This document shows positions 16,453 to 24,596 of a stretch of 42,731 nt of DNA, piece by piece (the first letter of the stretch is position 1; each line of letters starts with the position of its first letter). Source of the DNA: a bacterium. Its GTDB lineage: Bacteria > Verrucomicrobiota > Kiritimatiellia > RFP12 > UBA1067. The stretch is taken from assembly GCA_025360845.1 (NCBI GenBank), contig JANYBJ010000320.1:1-42731 (forward strand). The letters are read 5' to 3'. The notes under the pieces were generated by a model. The model did not search any database. It worked only from the letters and a program-made list of their open reading frames with translations, and had not been told where the DNA came from. The translations under genes were made by a program, and so were the position numbers.

Positions 16453-17529
16453 CTAGCCGTTACGAGTCTCAAAGGTCTTCATGAAGTCGACCAGCTCCTG
16501 GACGCCGGCGACCGGGAAGGCGTTGTAGATCGAGGCGCGGATGCCTCCCACGGAGCGGTGGCCCTTGAGCTGCTTCATGCCGGCTTCGGAAGCCTGCTTG
16601 ATGAAGAGCGTCTCGAGTTCCTCGGTGGGCAGGCGGAAGGTGACGTTCATGTCCGAGCGGAACTCCGGCTTGGCGGTGCCGCGGTAGAAGCTGGAGGCGT
16701 CGACGGCGTCATAGATGAGCTGCGCCTTGTCGCGGTTGATCTTGAACATGTTCTGCACGCCGGTCTTCTTGAGCCAACGGGTCGTGAGGCAGAGCATGTA
16801 GATGCTGAAACAGGGCGGCGTGTTGTAGAGCGAGTTCTCGTCGATGTGCGTCTGATACCGCAGCATGGTGGGCAGGGAGATGCTGCCTTTGGCGGCGAAG
16901 TCCTTGCGGATGGCGATGAGCGCGACGCCCGACGGGCCGAGGTTCTTCTGCGCGCCGGCGTAGATCATCGCGAACTTGGTGTAGTCCAGCGGGCGCGAAA
17001 GGATGTCCGAGGACATGTCGGCGATGAGCGGAGAACCGGTCTCCGGCATCACTTTCAACTGCGCGCCGGAGATGGTCTCGTTGGTGGTGATGTGGCTGTA
17101 GGCCGCGCCGGGGGTCCACTTCATTTCGCCCGCGTCAGGCATGCGTGTGGGGATGTCCTTCTGGCAGTCGGCCGCGATGTTGACGTTGCCGAGGAGGCGC
17201 GCCTGTTTGACGGCGGCCGAGCCCCAGGAGCCGGCGTTCACGTAATCGGCGGTCTGGCCTTCGCCCAGAAAGTTCATCGGGATCATCGCGAACTGGAGGC
17301 TTGCGCCGCCTTGGAGGAAAAGGACCGAGTAATCGTTGTTGAGCCCCATCAGCTCTTTGACGTTGGCGATGGCTTCATTGTGGAGGGCGTCGTACTCCTT
17401 GCCGCGGTGCGACATTTCCATGACCGACATGCCGGAGCCTTTATAATCAACCAGATCGGCTTGGGCTTCCTGTAGGGCTTCCAAAGGCAGGACCGCGGGC
17501 CCCGCGCTGAAATTGTAGACTCGTGCCAT
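16453..17529 (-). CDS. serC: Phosphoserine aminotransferase
   Basis: A 358-aa PLP enzyme of normal length that makes 3-phosphoserine from 3-phosphohydroxypyruvate and glutamate (serine and, in many bacteria, pyridoxal phosphate synthesis). Diagnostic blocks are YNFSAGPAVLP at the N-terminus, MSVMEMSHRGKEYDALH, LFLQGGASLQFAMIPMN, the PLP-lysine in YAGAQKNLGPSG near residue 195, and GHRSVGGIRASIYNAFP at the end. The ATG has an AAGGAG site. It is monocistronic here and convergent with the transposase. Confidence 0.97.
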   Translation of the reverse strand: MARVYNFSAGPAVLPLEALQEAQADLVDYKGSGMSVMEMSHRGKEYDALHNEAIANVKELMGLNNDYSVLFLQGGASLQFAMIPMNFLGEGQTADYVNAGSWGSAAVKQARLLGNVNIAADCQKDIPTRMPDAGEMKWTPGAAYSHITTNETISGAQLKVMPETGSPLIADMSSDILSRPLDYTKFAMIYAGAQKNLGPSGVALIAIRKDFAAKGSISLPTMLRYQTHIDENSLYNTPPCFSIYMLCLTTRWLKKTGVQNMFKINRDKAQLIYDAVDASSFYRGTAKPEFRSDMNVTFRLPTEELETLFIKQASEAGMKQLKGHRSVGGIRASIYNAFPVAGVQELVDFMKTFETRNG

Positions 17530-17598
17530 AGTTGTGCTCCTTAGTGTTTAGCCGTCGGTTGGCTCACTTCAAACGCCTTCGGCTATGAATGAGTTATA

Positions 17599-17627
17599 AT
17601 AATGCCCGTGAGACCGGGCGTTGTCAA
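17599..17627 (-). promoter_or_regulatory. Promoter of serC with internal inverted repeat
   Basis: On the minus strand TTGACA (17622-17627) and CATTAT (17599-17604) are 17 bp apart. The spacer contains an inverted repeat GCCCG/CGGGC that could be an operator. The leader to the ATG at 17529 is about 65 nt. Confidence 0.55.
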
Positions 17628-17711
17628 TGCGGGATCACCGTTTTTTGAGCAGGGGCGAAGGTCGACTTTCGGGGTCTGCCGGACCTCGGGAAAAATGTTG
17701 TCGGGCACGGG

Positions 17712-17740
17712 TTGACCATTCCCGGCCGGTGTGATAATCT
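17712..17740 (+). promoter_or_regulatory. Promoter of the rpmH-rnpA-yidD-yidC cluster
   Basis: TTGACC (17712-17717) is followed after 17 bp by TAATCT (17735-17740); the overlapping TGTGATAAT is an alternative extended -10. The predicted leader to rpmH is about 35 nt. Confidence 0.55.
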
Positions 17741-17782
17741 AACTCACTATTTTTTAATTGAAACCAGTAGGAGAAGACCAAC

Positions 17783-17920
17783 ATGAAGATGATGTATCAA
17801 CCTTCGAAAATCAAGCGGGTCCGCAAGCTGGGCTTCCGCGCCCGTATGGCCACGAAGGGCGGACGCGCGTTGCTCAATGCCCGTCGCCGCAAGGGACGCC
17901 TCAGTTTGACTGCGGTGTAA
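17783..17920 (+). CDS. rpmH: 50S ribosomal protein L34
   Basis: A 45-aa gene, too short for the ORF track. The product reads [20 protein letters not shown] then the conserved [19 protein letters not shown], the L34 signature. It is preceded by a GGAGAAG site. It is the first gene of the classical rpmH-rnpA-yidD-yidC cluster; dnaA is not upstream, where serC lies instead. Confidence 0.97.
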   Translation: MKMMYQPSKIKRVRKLGFRARMATKGGRALLNARRRKGRLSLTAV

Positions 17921-17925
17921 CGGTG

Positions 17926-18345
17926 ATGCCCGAGGGCGTCATGAACGGTCCAGAACAGAACAGGGATGACGGTGCGCCGCTGCCCGGACCCTTCCGGCTC
18001 GATTCATCAAAATACAAATGTGTTTTTGCTGAAAAGAGATCGTTCTACGGTCGTTCATTGGTGATTTGGGTAACAGGTACGTCGGACGCCGGCCGCAGGG
18101 CCGGCGTTGTCGTTTCCAAGAGGACCTTTCGCCGTGCGGTGGATCGCAACCGCGCCAAGCGCCTGATGCGAGAGGCGTTCCGTCTGAGCCGGCACAACCT
18201 GATGCCGCAGGTGGACATGATCCTGATCGCACGTGCCGGTATCGCGGGCAAGCGGTGTCAAGAGGTGATGTCGGATTTCGAGCAGGTCTGCCGCCGGGCC
18301 AAGGTGTGGCAAGCCTCCTCGCAAACAGGGGACACGCATGTGTGA
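17926..18345 (+). CDS. rnpA: Ribonuclease P protein component
   Basis: About 139 aa from the ATG at 17926 (MPEGVMNGPEQ); the ATG at 17941 is an alternative, and the track ORF from 17758 only reads through rpmH out of frame. The diagnostic basic motif is FRRAVDRNRAKRLMREAFR, with GRRAGVVVSKRT before it. RnpA binds the RNase P RNA and helps process pre-tRNA 5' leaders. It begins 5 nt after rpmH and ends 11 nt before yidD, so all are co-transcribed. Confidence 0.95.
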   Translation: MPEGVMNGPEQNRDDGAPLPGPFRLDSSKYKCVFAEKRSFYGRSLVIWVTGTSDAGRRAGVVVSKRTFRRAVDRNRAKRLMREAFRLSRHNLMPQVDMILIARAGIAGKRCQEVMSDFEQVCRRAKVWQASSQTGDTHV

Positions 18346-18356
18346 CGGAGGCGCCG

Positions 18357-18611
18357 ATGAAGAGACTCCTGTCCGTCGTCAGCCGGGCTGTGGGCGGCCT
18401 GCTTATTCTGCTGGTACGGGCGTATCAGGTGACGCTCTCGCCGCACATCGGAAGCTGTTGCCGGTTCGAGCCCACCTGTTCGGCGTATTGCATCGAGGCT
18501 TTGCGCATGCATGGGGTTGTCAAAGGCTGTTGGCTGGCGTTGCGGAGGCTCCTGCGTTGCCGTCCGTTCGGACCGTCGGGATACGACCCGGTTCCGCCAA
18601 GACAGAAGTAG
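18357..18611 (+). CDS. yidD: Membrane protein insertion efficiency factor YidD
   Basis: An 84-aa protein starting at the ATG 18357 after an ACGGAGG site; the track ORF from 18066 is in the same frame but its first part is a shadow of rnpA. The sequence has an amphipathic/hydrophobic N-terminus (LLILLVRAYQVTLSPHIG) and the family's cysteine-containing motif CCRFEPTCSAYCIEAL, then RCRPFGPSGYDPVP. YidD assists YidC-dependent membrane insertion. Confidence 0.97.
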   Translation: MKRLLSVVSRAVGGLLILLVRAYQVTLSPHIGSCCRFEPTCSAYCIEALRMHGVVKGCWLALRRLLRCRPFGPSGYDPVPPRQK

Positions 18612-18633
18612 GGGCAGACCTCGGCGTCTGCCC
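18612..18633 (+). terminator. Hairpin between yidD and yidC
   Basis: GGGCAGAC (18612-18619) pairs perfectly with GTCTGCCC (18626-18633), loop CTCGGC. A T-run (GGTTTTT) comes 9 nt later, next to the yidC start. It may attenuate transcription or be a REP-like element; it starts directly after the yidD stop codon. Confidence 0.5.
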
Positions 18634-18648
18634 GTGTTAAAGGTTTTT

Positions 18649-20460
18649 ATGAACAAACAAGAACGAATCATAGCCATTCTGCTGGGTGTCGCTTTAATCG
18701 GTTGGATGTTTTACAGCCAAAAGCAGGCGGCCATACAGGCGAAAGCGGCTCCTCAGAGGCCGGCGGCGACGGTGGCCGCCGGGACGATGGCTACGAACGG
18801 GCTGGACCGGACGGCCTTGGCTGCGCCTGCTCCGACGGCGGCTTTGCCCGACTTGGAAGAGGCGGTGCCGACGGTGCCTTCCGAGCCCGAAGAGGTCGTA
18901 ACCCTGAAGGGCGAGGACATGGCGCTGGAGGTCTCCTCGTATGGCGGCGTGCTTAAGCATGTGACGCTGAGCAAGTTCAACTCTGCGCCGGGCAAGGCGA
19001 GCGAGCAGAATTCTCCGGTGACGTTGGATTTCGCCTCCGCGCCGGGGATGGAGCTGACCGGTTTTCCGGGCTTGTCCGGCAATGCGGTGTATCTTATGGA
19101 GCGCGACGCTGCAGGGCAGGCGGTGACGTTGACAACGACCACAGAGAAGGGTTTGGCCCTCACGCGCCGGATCACCCTGCTGAAGGACTATCAGGTCAAG
19201 GTCACGGACACGATCCGCAATGCGGGTGAGAACGTGGTGACGATTGGCACGAACGGGGTCGGGATGGGAGTGATGCGCAAGGGCGCCTCGAAAAACGAGA
19301 TGCTCTCGATCGACTCGCTGCCCGCCGTGGCTGCGGCCAAGGCCCGTCACTGGGGGTCTGAAAAGGCCACCAAGCAGTATCTCGTCGGCGGCACGGCCGG
19401 CGGCGGGCTCGGCTGCGGCGGCGCGCCGTCGGCGGTCGGCATGGCCGACCAGGTCACGGTGCCGGTGCTCGAACCCCAGGCGTGGGTCGCGCTCAAATCG
19501 AGATTCTTTGTGACGCTCTTTTCGTCTTCGGAGACGAACTGCGGGTTCACGGTCCGGATGGCTCGCGATGTTGCCAAACCGACCTACGAGTTGAAAGACC
19601 TGACGGCCCGGGTCCTCTTCCCCGGCCGTGTGCTGGGGCAGGGCGAGACGCTGACGCGCGACTACACGCTCTACATCGGGCCGAAGGAGCTCTCGCGGCT
19701 ACAGGCGCTGGGGGGCGGCAAAGACTCGGTGATGGAGTTCGGTTTCTTCACCTGGTTCTGCAAATTGCTGGTGCCGACGCTCAACTTCTTCCACCGCATC
19801 ATTCCGAACTACGGCGTCGCGATCATCCTGCTCACCTTCCTTGTGCGCATCATCTTCTGGCCGCTCACGCACAAGAGCACCGTGAGTATGAGAAAGATGC
19901 AGGAGATCCAGCCGCAGCTGAAGGAGCTCCAGGCGCAGTACAAGGACAACCCGCAGAAGATGCAGCAGGAGACGTGGGCGCTCTACCGCGCGAACAAGGT
20001 GAACCCGCTGTCGAGCTGTCTGCCGATGCTGATTCAGATCCCGGTGTTCATCGCGCTCTTCACGGTGTTGCGCAGCGCGGTGGAGCTGCGCTACGCGCCG
20101 TTCCTCTGGATCGGAGACTTGAGCGAGCCCGAGAACCTGTTGGCCGGGCTGTTGCCGATCCCGTTGAACATCCTGCCGTTCCTGATGTCCGCCACCATGG
20201 CGCTGCAGAGCTACCTCACGCCGTCGATGGGTGACCCGCAGCAGCAGAAGATGATGATGATCATGATGCCGATCATGATGCTCTTCATGTTCTACAGCTT
20301 CCCGGCCGCGCTCTCGCTCTACTGGACGGTGAGCCAGGTGCTCTCCATCGTGCAGATGCTGATGATCCGCCAGAAGATCGCGCACAAACACGATCCGGAA
20401 GGCGGCATGACGGTCGAGGCGCCGCAGACGCGCCAGCAGCGCCGGTCGGCGGCCAGGTAA
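18649..20460 (+). CDS. yidC: Membrane protein insertase YidC
   Basis: 603 aa from the ATG at 18649 (MNKQERIIAILLGVALIGWMFY); the track ORF extends 46 codons upstream through yidD out of frame. Order: N-terminal membrane anchor, a variable Ala/Pro-rich linker, the large periplasmic beta domain (about residues 85-370), then the conserved insertase core with FHRIIPNYGVAIILLTFLVRIIFWPLT, MRKMQEIQPQLKELQ and NPLSSCLPMLIQIPVFIALF, ending in a basic tail. It inserts proteins into the inner membrane with or without SecYEG. It follows yidD by 37 nt. Confidence 0.97.
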   Translation: MNKQERIIAILLGVALIGWMFYSQKQAAIQAKAAPQRPAATVAAGTMATNGLDRTALAAPAPTAALPDLEEAVPTVPSEPEEVVTLKGEDMALEVSSYGGVLKHVTLSKFNSAPGKASEQNSPVTLDFASAPGMELTGFPGLSGNAVYLMERDAAGQAVTLTTTTEKGLALTRRITLLKDYQVKVTDTIRNAGENVVTIGTNGVGMGVMRKGASKNEMLSIDSLPAVAAAKARHWGSEKATKQYLVGGTAGGGLGCGGAPSAVGMADQVTVPVLEPQAWVALKSRFFVTLFSSSETNCGFTVRMARDVAKPTYELKDLTARVLFPGRVLGQGETLTRDYTLYIGPKELSRLQALGGGKDSVMEFGFFTWFCKLLVPTLNFFHRIIPNYGVAIILLTFLVRIIFWPLTHKSTVSMRKMQEIQPQLKELQAQYKDNPQKMQQETWALYRANKVNPLSSCLPMLIQIPVFIALFTVLRSAVELRYAPFLWIGDLSEPENLLAGLLPIPLNILPFLMSATMALQSYLTPSMGDPQQQKMMMIMMPIMMLFMFYSFPAALSLYWTVSQVLSIVQMLMIRQKIAHKHDPEGGMTVEAPQTRQQRRSAAR

Positions 20461-20488
20461 CGCGTATTTTTTTGGTATACTGAACCCC

Positions 20489-21061
20489 ATGGCACAAGAA
20501 TGGAATATCCGCCCGCGAGGGCATGTCTGCAGCATTTGCGCGCAACCGTTTGTGGACAAGAAGCCGTGCGTGTCGGTCTTGCGCGAGACCGAGAACACGT
20601 ACGAGCGGCTGGATTGCTGTTCGGGCTGCTGGAAGTCGACCCCGCGCGACTGGGAGCCCTTCAGCGTCTGGGAAGGCGACTACGAGGCACCCGCGCAGGC
20701 TTCGCACAAACAGGAGACGGTCAAGAAAGAGACGGCCGAAAGCCTGTTGCGCCGGCTGATCACGCTCGAAGATCCGGCGATGCAGAACGTGGTGTATGTG
20801 CTGGCGGTGATGCTGGAGCGCGGCAAGCAGTTGATCGAGCGCGACGCCAAGCCCCATGAGAGCGGCGGCATCCTGCGGGTGTATGAGCAAAAGAAGACCG
20901 GCGACACGTTCGTGGTGCTCGATCCGCGCCTGCGCCTCGACCAGCTCGGACAGGTGCAGCAGCAGGTGATCGCGTTGCTCAGCGGCACGCACTCGTTGGG
21001 AGATGCTGTGGACGGCGTGGAACATACGGATTCGAGCGCCCCTGCGGCGGGTTCGGTGTAG
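20489..21061 (+). CDS. Conserved Cys-rich hypothetical protein, probably leaderless
   Basis: A 190-aa protein I do not recognise. The N-terminal 60 residues carry a zinc-ribbon-like arrangement, CSICAQPF then CCSGCWK, followed by an aromatic segment (WEPFSVWEGDY). The C-terminal two thirds are helical (ESLLRRLITLEDPAMQNVVYVLAVMLERGKQLIERD) and end with ILRVYEQKKTGDTFVVLDPRL. An extended -10 box (TGGTATACT, 20474-20481) ends only 7 nt before the ATG and there is no Shine-Dalgarno sequence, so the mRNA is likely leaderless. It follows yidC where khpB or mnmE often sits. A role in a metal-bound regulatory or RNA-related complex is only speculation. Confidence 0.75.
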   Translation: MAQEWNIRPRGHVCSICAQPFVDKKPCVSVLRETENTYERLDCCSGCWKSTPRDWEPFSVWEGDYEAPAQASHKQETVKKETAESLLRRLITLEDPAMQNVVYVLAVMLERGKQLIERDAKPHESGGILRVYEQKKTGDTFVVLDPRLRLDQLGQVQQQVIALLSGTHSLGDAVDGVEHTDSSAPAAGSV

Positions 21062-21109
21062 GCCACCAAGAGACCGTTACACACGCACGGTTTTAGAAAG
21101 CACGGTTTG

Positions 21110-21196
21110 TGCCGTAAAAAATTACGGCAGATGTTGAGGTGGGGGGCGTGCGATGGTATACTATTCGCTTGTACTTGCCTATAAGTCATGACTTAT
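21110..21196 (+). promoter_or_regulatory. Promoter of the D-aminoacylase-like gene with two palindromes
   Basis: TTGAGG (21134-21139), 17 bp, then extended -10 TGGTATACT (-10 hexamer 21157-21162). Just upstream a perfect hairpin TGCCGTAA-AAAA-TTACGGCA (21110-21129) ends 4 nt before the -35. Downstream, ATAAGTCATGACTTAT (21181-21196) is a perfect 16-bp palindrome at about +12 to +28, a likely repressor site. Leader to the ATG is about 95 nt. Confidence 0.65.
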
Positions 21197-21263
21197 CCCA
21201 TCGTTTTTTCGCGGCTCCGCCTCGCGGCGGGCTTATTACTTTCTGGAAGAAGATGGTGGAGGA

Positions 21264-22886
21264 ATGACCTTCGACCTGATCATACGTAACGGACGCGTGG
21301 TTGACGGCACAGGCGCGCCGGAGCGTCCCGCGGATGTCGGCGTCGCTGCAGACCGTATCGTGGCTGTCGGCGACCTCTCGGATGCGACAGCCGTGCGCGA
21401 AATCGTTGCGGAGGGGCGCGTGGTCGCTCCGGGCTTCATCGACGCGCATGCCCACTCCGACGCCTATCTGCTGCTCGAACCCGAGGCCCCCAGCAAGCTC
21501 GCGCAAGGCATCACGACCGAGGTCAACGGGCAGTGCGGCGGCTCGGCCGTGCCGCGTTTGGGCCAGGCGCGACTCTCTTCGGATTGGGCTTCGCAGGTGT
21601 ATCCTTATCACACCTCCGGAGGTGTGATAAAACAGAGCGAGCGGACGGGGCCGACGTGGAGTTCCGTTGCCGATTACCGCGAGTTGTTCGACGCGGTGCG
21701 CCCGGCGGTCAATACGGTGCAGTTCATCGGGCACAACACGCTGCGTGCCGGTGTCATGGGTTACGAGCCGCGGGTGGCCTCGCCGGACGAACTGTGCGAG
21801 ATGCGCTGTCGCCTGGAACAGGCGCTGGAAGAGGGCGGCTGGGGACTCTCCACCGGTCTGCTGTATCAGCCCGGCAAATATGCCGCCGCCGAAGAGGTGG
21901 CCCTGCTCGCCGGCGCGGCCGCGGCGCGTGGCGGGATGTACGCCACGCACATGCGCAGCGAGGGCGATCAGCTGCTGGAGTCGGTCAACGACGTGCTGGC
22001 GCTCTCCCGGGAAACGGGCATCCAAGTTCAGATCTCGCACCTGAAGACCACCGGAAAAGCCAACTGGCACAAGATCGACGCGCTGCTGGATCTTCTCAAT
22101 CAGGCGCGCGCCGAAGGCGTCAACGTTCAGGCCGACCGCTATCCCTACACGGCGGCGGGCACAGACCTCGACGTGGTTCTTCCAGACTGGGCGTCTGCGG
22201 GCGGGCGCGATGCGATCCTCGGCGGCCTGCGCAACGCGGTGTCGCGCAAACGGGTCGCGGACGAGTTGGACGCGGAGGGGCGCGACTGGTCGTCGGTGAT
22301 GGTCGGCGGCGGATGGAGCGAGGAGGTCCGGGCCTTCAGCGGGAGAACGGTGGCCGGGGCGGCCGCGGAGCTTGGGCTTACCGCAGGGGAAGCCGTGTGC
22401 CGCTTCATCGATCTGGACGATACGCGCACAGGTGCTTTCTTCTTCGGCATGTGCGAGGCGAACCTGCGGCGGATCTATGCGGAGCCGTGGGTCATGCCCG
22501 GCAGCGACGCGTCCCTGCGCGCGCCGTGGGGACCGCTGGGAGCGGATCACCCGCATCCGCGGGCGTACGGCACCATGCCGCGCTTCCTGAGGCTCGTGAC
22601 CGGCCGCATGGAGGGCTTTGAAAAAATCTGCGGGCTCGAAGAGGCGGTGCGCCGCATGTCGGGTCTGCCTGCCCGCACCTTCGGCATCCGTGACCGCGGC
22701 GTGCTGACGGCGGGCGCCTTTGCCGATATCGTGGTGTTTGACGAGTCCGCCTTTTGCGACAGGGCCACGTATGCGAAACCGCATCAGTTCGCCGTCGGCG
22801 TGCGGCAGACGATCGTGAACGGCGCGGTGTCGTTCGACAGCGGCAAATTCACGGGCCTGCGCCGCGGGCGATTCCTGACGCGCTAG
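21264..22886 (+). CDS. N-acyl-D-amino-acid deacylase family amidohydrolase
   Basis: A 540-aa amidohydrolase-superfamily protein of normal D-aminoacylase size. The N-terminal strand motif IIRNGRVVDGTGAP leads to the metal-site motif GFIDAHAHSD; later come TEVNGQCGGSA, LVGH-like FIGHNTLR, THMRSEGDQ, ISHLKTTGK and the metal Asp block MPGSDASL, ending with GAFADIVVFD. Relatives hydrolyse N-acyl-D-amino acids or dipeptides in the cytoplasm; the exact substrate is unknown. A GGAGGAATG site precedes the ATG. Codons about 115-123 are formed by a 26-bp perfect palindrome (21605-21630), which looks like an in-frame insertion (peptide YHTSGGVI). Confidence 0.88.
   Translation: MTFDLIIRNGRVVDGTGAPERPADVGVAADRIVAVGDLSDATAVREIVAEGRVVAPGFIDAHAHSDAYLLLEPEAPSKLAQGITTEVNGQCGGSAVPRLGQARLSSDWASQVYPYHTSGGVIKQSERTGPTWSSVADYRELFDAVRPAVNTVQFIGHNTLRAGVMGYEPRVASPDELCEMRCRLEQALEEGGWGLSTGLLYQPGKYAAAEEVALLAGAAAARGGMYATHMRSEGDQLLESVNDVLALSRETGIQVQISHLKTTGKANWHKIDALLDLLNQARAEGVNVQADRYPYTAAGTDLDVVLPDWASAGGRDAILGGLRNAVSRKRVADELDAEGRDWSSVMVGGGWSEEVRAFSGRTVAGAAAELGLTAGEAVCRFIDLDDTRTGAFFFGMCEANLRRIYAEPWVMPGSDASLRAPWGPLGADHPHPRAYGTMPRFLRLVTGRMEGFEKICGLEEAVRRMSGLPARTFGIRDRGVLTAGAFADIVVFDESAFCDRATYAKPHQFAVGVRQTIVNGAVSFDSGKFTGLRRGRFLTR
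21605..21630. repeat. 26-bp perfect palindrome inside a coding sequence
   Basis: TTATCACACCTCC is followed immediately by its exact reverse complement, with no loop. Both strands read YHTSGGVI in the frame used here. It sits between the metal-site region and the ERTGPTWSS block of the amidohydrolase. Confidence 0.9.
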
Positions 22887-22926
22887 AGCGGAGCCGCCTG
22901 GCGAGGGATACACCCTTTCATTTCCG

Positions 22927-22956
22927 TTGCGCTTGTGAAGGTGGGGAGTTTATACT
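22927..22956 (+). promoter_or_regulatory. Promoter upstream of the transglutaminase-like gene
   Basis: TTGCGC (22927-22932), 18 bp, TATACT (22951-22956). An AAAGGA site stands 8 nt before the ATG at 22980, which begins a signal-peptide-like sequence. Confidence 0.45.
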
Positions 22957-22979
22957 GATCGCATTAAAGGATACGCGAT

Positions 22980-24583
22980 ATGAGCTTGATGGTCGGTATT
23001 GTTGCTTTGCTGACGGTATTCGAAACTATGGCAGCCATGACCCGTCTGGGTTCAAACTTTACATAGACGGTACGCTCTGCGCCACGGGTCAGCCGCCATG
23101 GCGGGTGGATGTGGGCAACCTGACAGCCGGACTGCATACAATGACGATACGGTGTGTGACCTTCCCCGATATGTCTGACTCGGCCACGATCACGGTCGTC
23201 AAAGTCGACATCGCCCCAGCCGAGACGAACCTTTGCTGGACAACTCAGTCAGCGACTCTGAACCTGACCAGCGACAGCTTTCCGGGCGGTCCTGTGGAGT
23301 GGACGGTCGCGCCTTCGACGGGACTCTCAATAAACTCTTCCGACAATACCTCGTTCACCTTCAGTCCAACCAATTCGACTTCGGGGACGTACACGGTAAC
23401 TGCAAAGTCTTTAATGGTGGCTTCTCATCTGGACACATGCACGGTGAATATCGTTCAGAGTGAAGTCACCAACATCAAGTTTAACCACGACTCAGGGGCA
23501 TCGGTGCAGGACGCGCTCAACATTCGACAGGACTACAACACAGCTTATGACCTCTCGAACGGCGAATGGGTCAAGGGCGGTACGAACCTTCCGGCTTGTT
23601 ACACGACCCATACGGTTGTGACGATCAAGGCGCGTCTGACCGTACAACCGGCAAGCATCACGAGCGCCGACATATGGGCGGTTTCGACAGACTCTGACGG
23701 CTCTCTGGGCGATGTGATCAAGACCAACGTCATATTTTCAGGCGGCGTGTCCAGCCCTGAGTATGTGACCTTTCAGGTCTCCGGTCCAACGCCAAACGCC
23801 ATTAAGAAAACCACCAGCGACGTTTGGCAGTGGAAGATGGAAAACGTGAAAGGGACTGGTTCCGCCGCATGGGATTTGAACATTTCAGGTGCCCATAAGG
23901 TATATACGATTTTGAATGAACCAGTCGCACCATGGATTAATGCGACAGGGAGCCAGAAGAACGCTTGGACAAAGGCTTTGGATTTCGTAATCGCTAATGC
24001 GTCCTGTAATGGAGATTCGACCGCGTCCAACGCGCTTCTTCACATTGCCCAATATCTTCATACAGGCCACGGCCTTACATATGACATCAACGGTGGCCGT
24101 TCGAAGTACGCATCAAGTCAACTAGGTGGCACAATGAGTTTGACCGGATATATTGACAAGTCGGCAACAATATACGGAACGGCTGGCAATGTCATCAATT
24201 GCTATGATCAGGCTTCTGGGGTTTATTCGTTCGGGCGAATGCTAGGTATTTCTGTCGCATATCGTTACATGTCTCCTTTTGGCTACATTAATATCGTCAA
24301 CCTCGTTGGAGAAGGGAACTGCAACAATCCGTTCTATCCATATACGACGGGAGGTAAGATCGCTGGTGATGATGATGCCGATCCTGTTCGGTCTGGGTTT
24401 GGAAATCATGCCTTCACTGTATTCGGCGGTTACGTATATGATGCCTGCGCTGGCCCTCAAACTGGGACTCGGACAGAAACGCAGTATGTGTCCGACACTG
24501 TGGATGCATCAACTCCGGCGGAGGCGTTCGTGGCTGGGGATACGTCAAACATCAGTTCCGGCGCAGTTACAGATCTTCAATAA
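22980..24583 (+). pseudogene. Secreted Ig-like/transglutaminase-like protein with a frameshifted N-terminus
   Basis: The ATG at 22980 has a promoter, an AAAGGA site and encodes MSLMVGIVALLTVFETMAAM, a signal peptide, but that frame stops at 23067. The body of the protein continues in another frame (ORF-track frame) from about 23025. Order there: an Ig-like domain (DPSGFKLYIDG, GLHTMTIRCV), a second Ig-like segment (PVEWTVAPSTGLSINSSDNTSFTF), a beta-rich region, then a transglutaminase-like domain whose C-H-D triad can be seen as NCYDQASG (Cys483 in track numbering), GNHAF (His552) and VYDACAGP (Asp563). Either the gene is broken near its start, or there is a sequencing indel, or it starts at the in-frame ATG 23141. 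Codon use is less GC-rich than in neighbours. Confidence 0.65.
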
Positions 24584-24596
24584 AGAGAGGTTAATT

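Noticed and set aside
21605-21630. Palindrome as a transcription terminator
   Set aside because: It lies in the middle of a coding sequence, has no loop and no T-run after it.
21186-22913. 575-aa minus-strand ORF opposite the amidohydrolase
   Set aside because: Shadow frame; it only shares the YHTSGGVI peptide because the underlying DNA is a palindrome.
24279-24596. Upstream extension of the small secreted protein ORF (track start 24279)
   Set aside because: It is the shadow of the transglutaminase-like gene; the ATG at 24597 has a good ribosome-binding site and a signal peptide.
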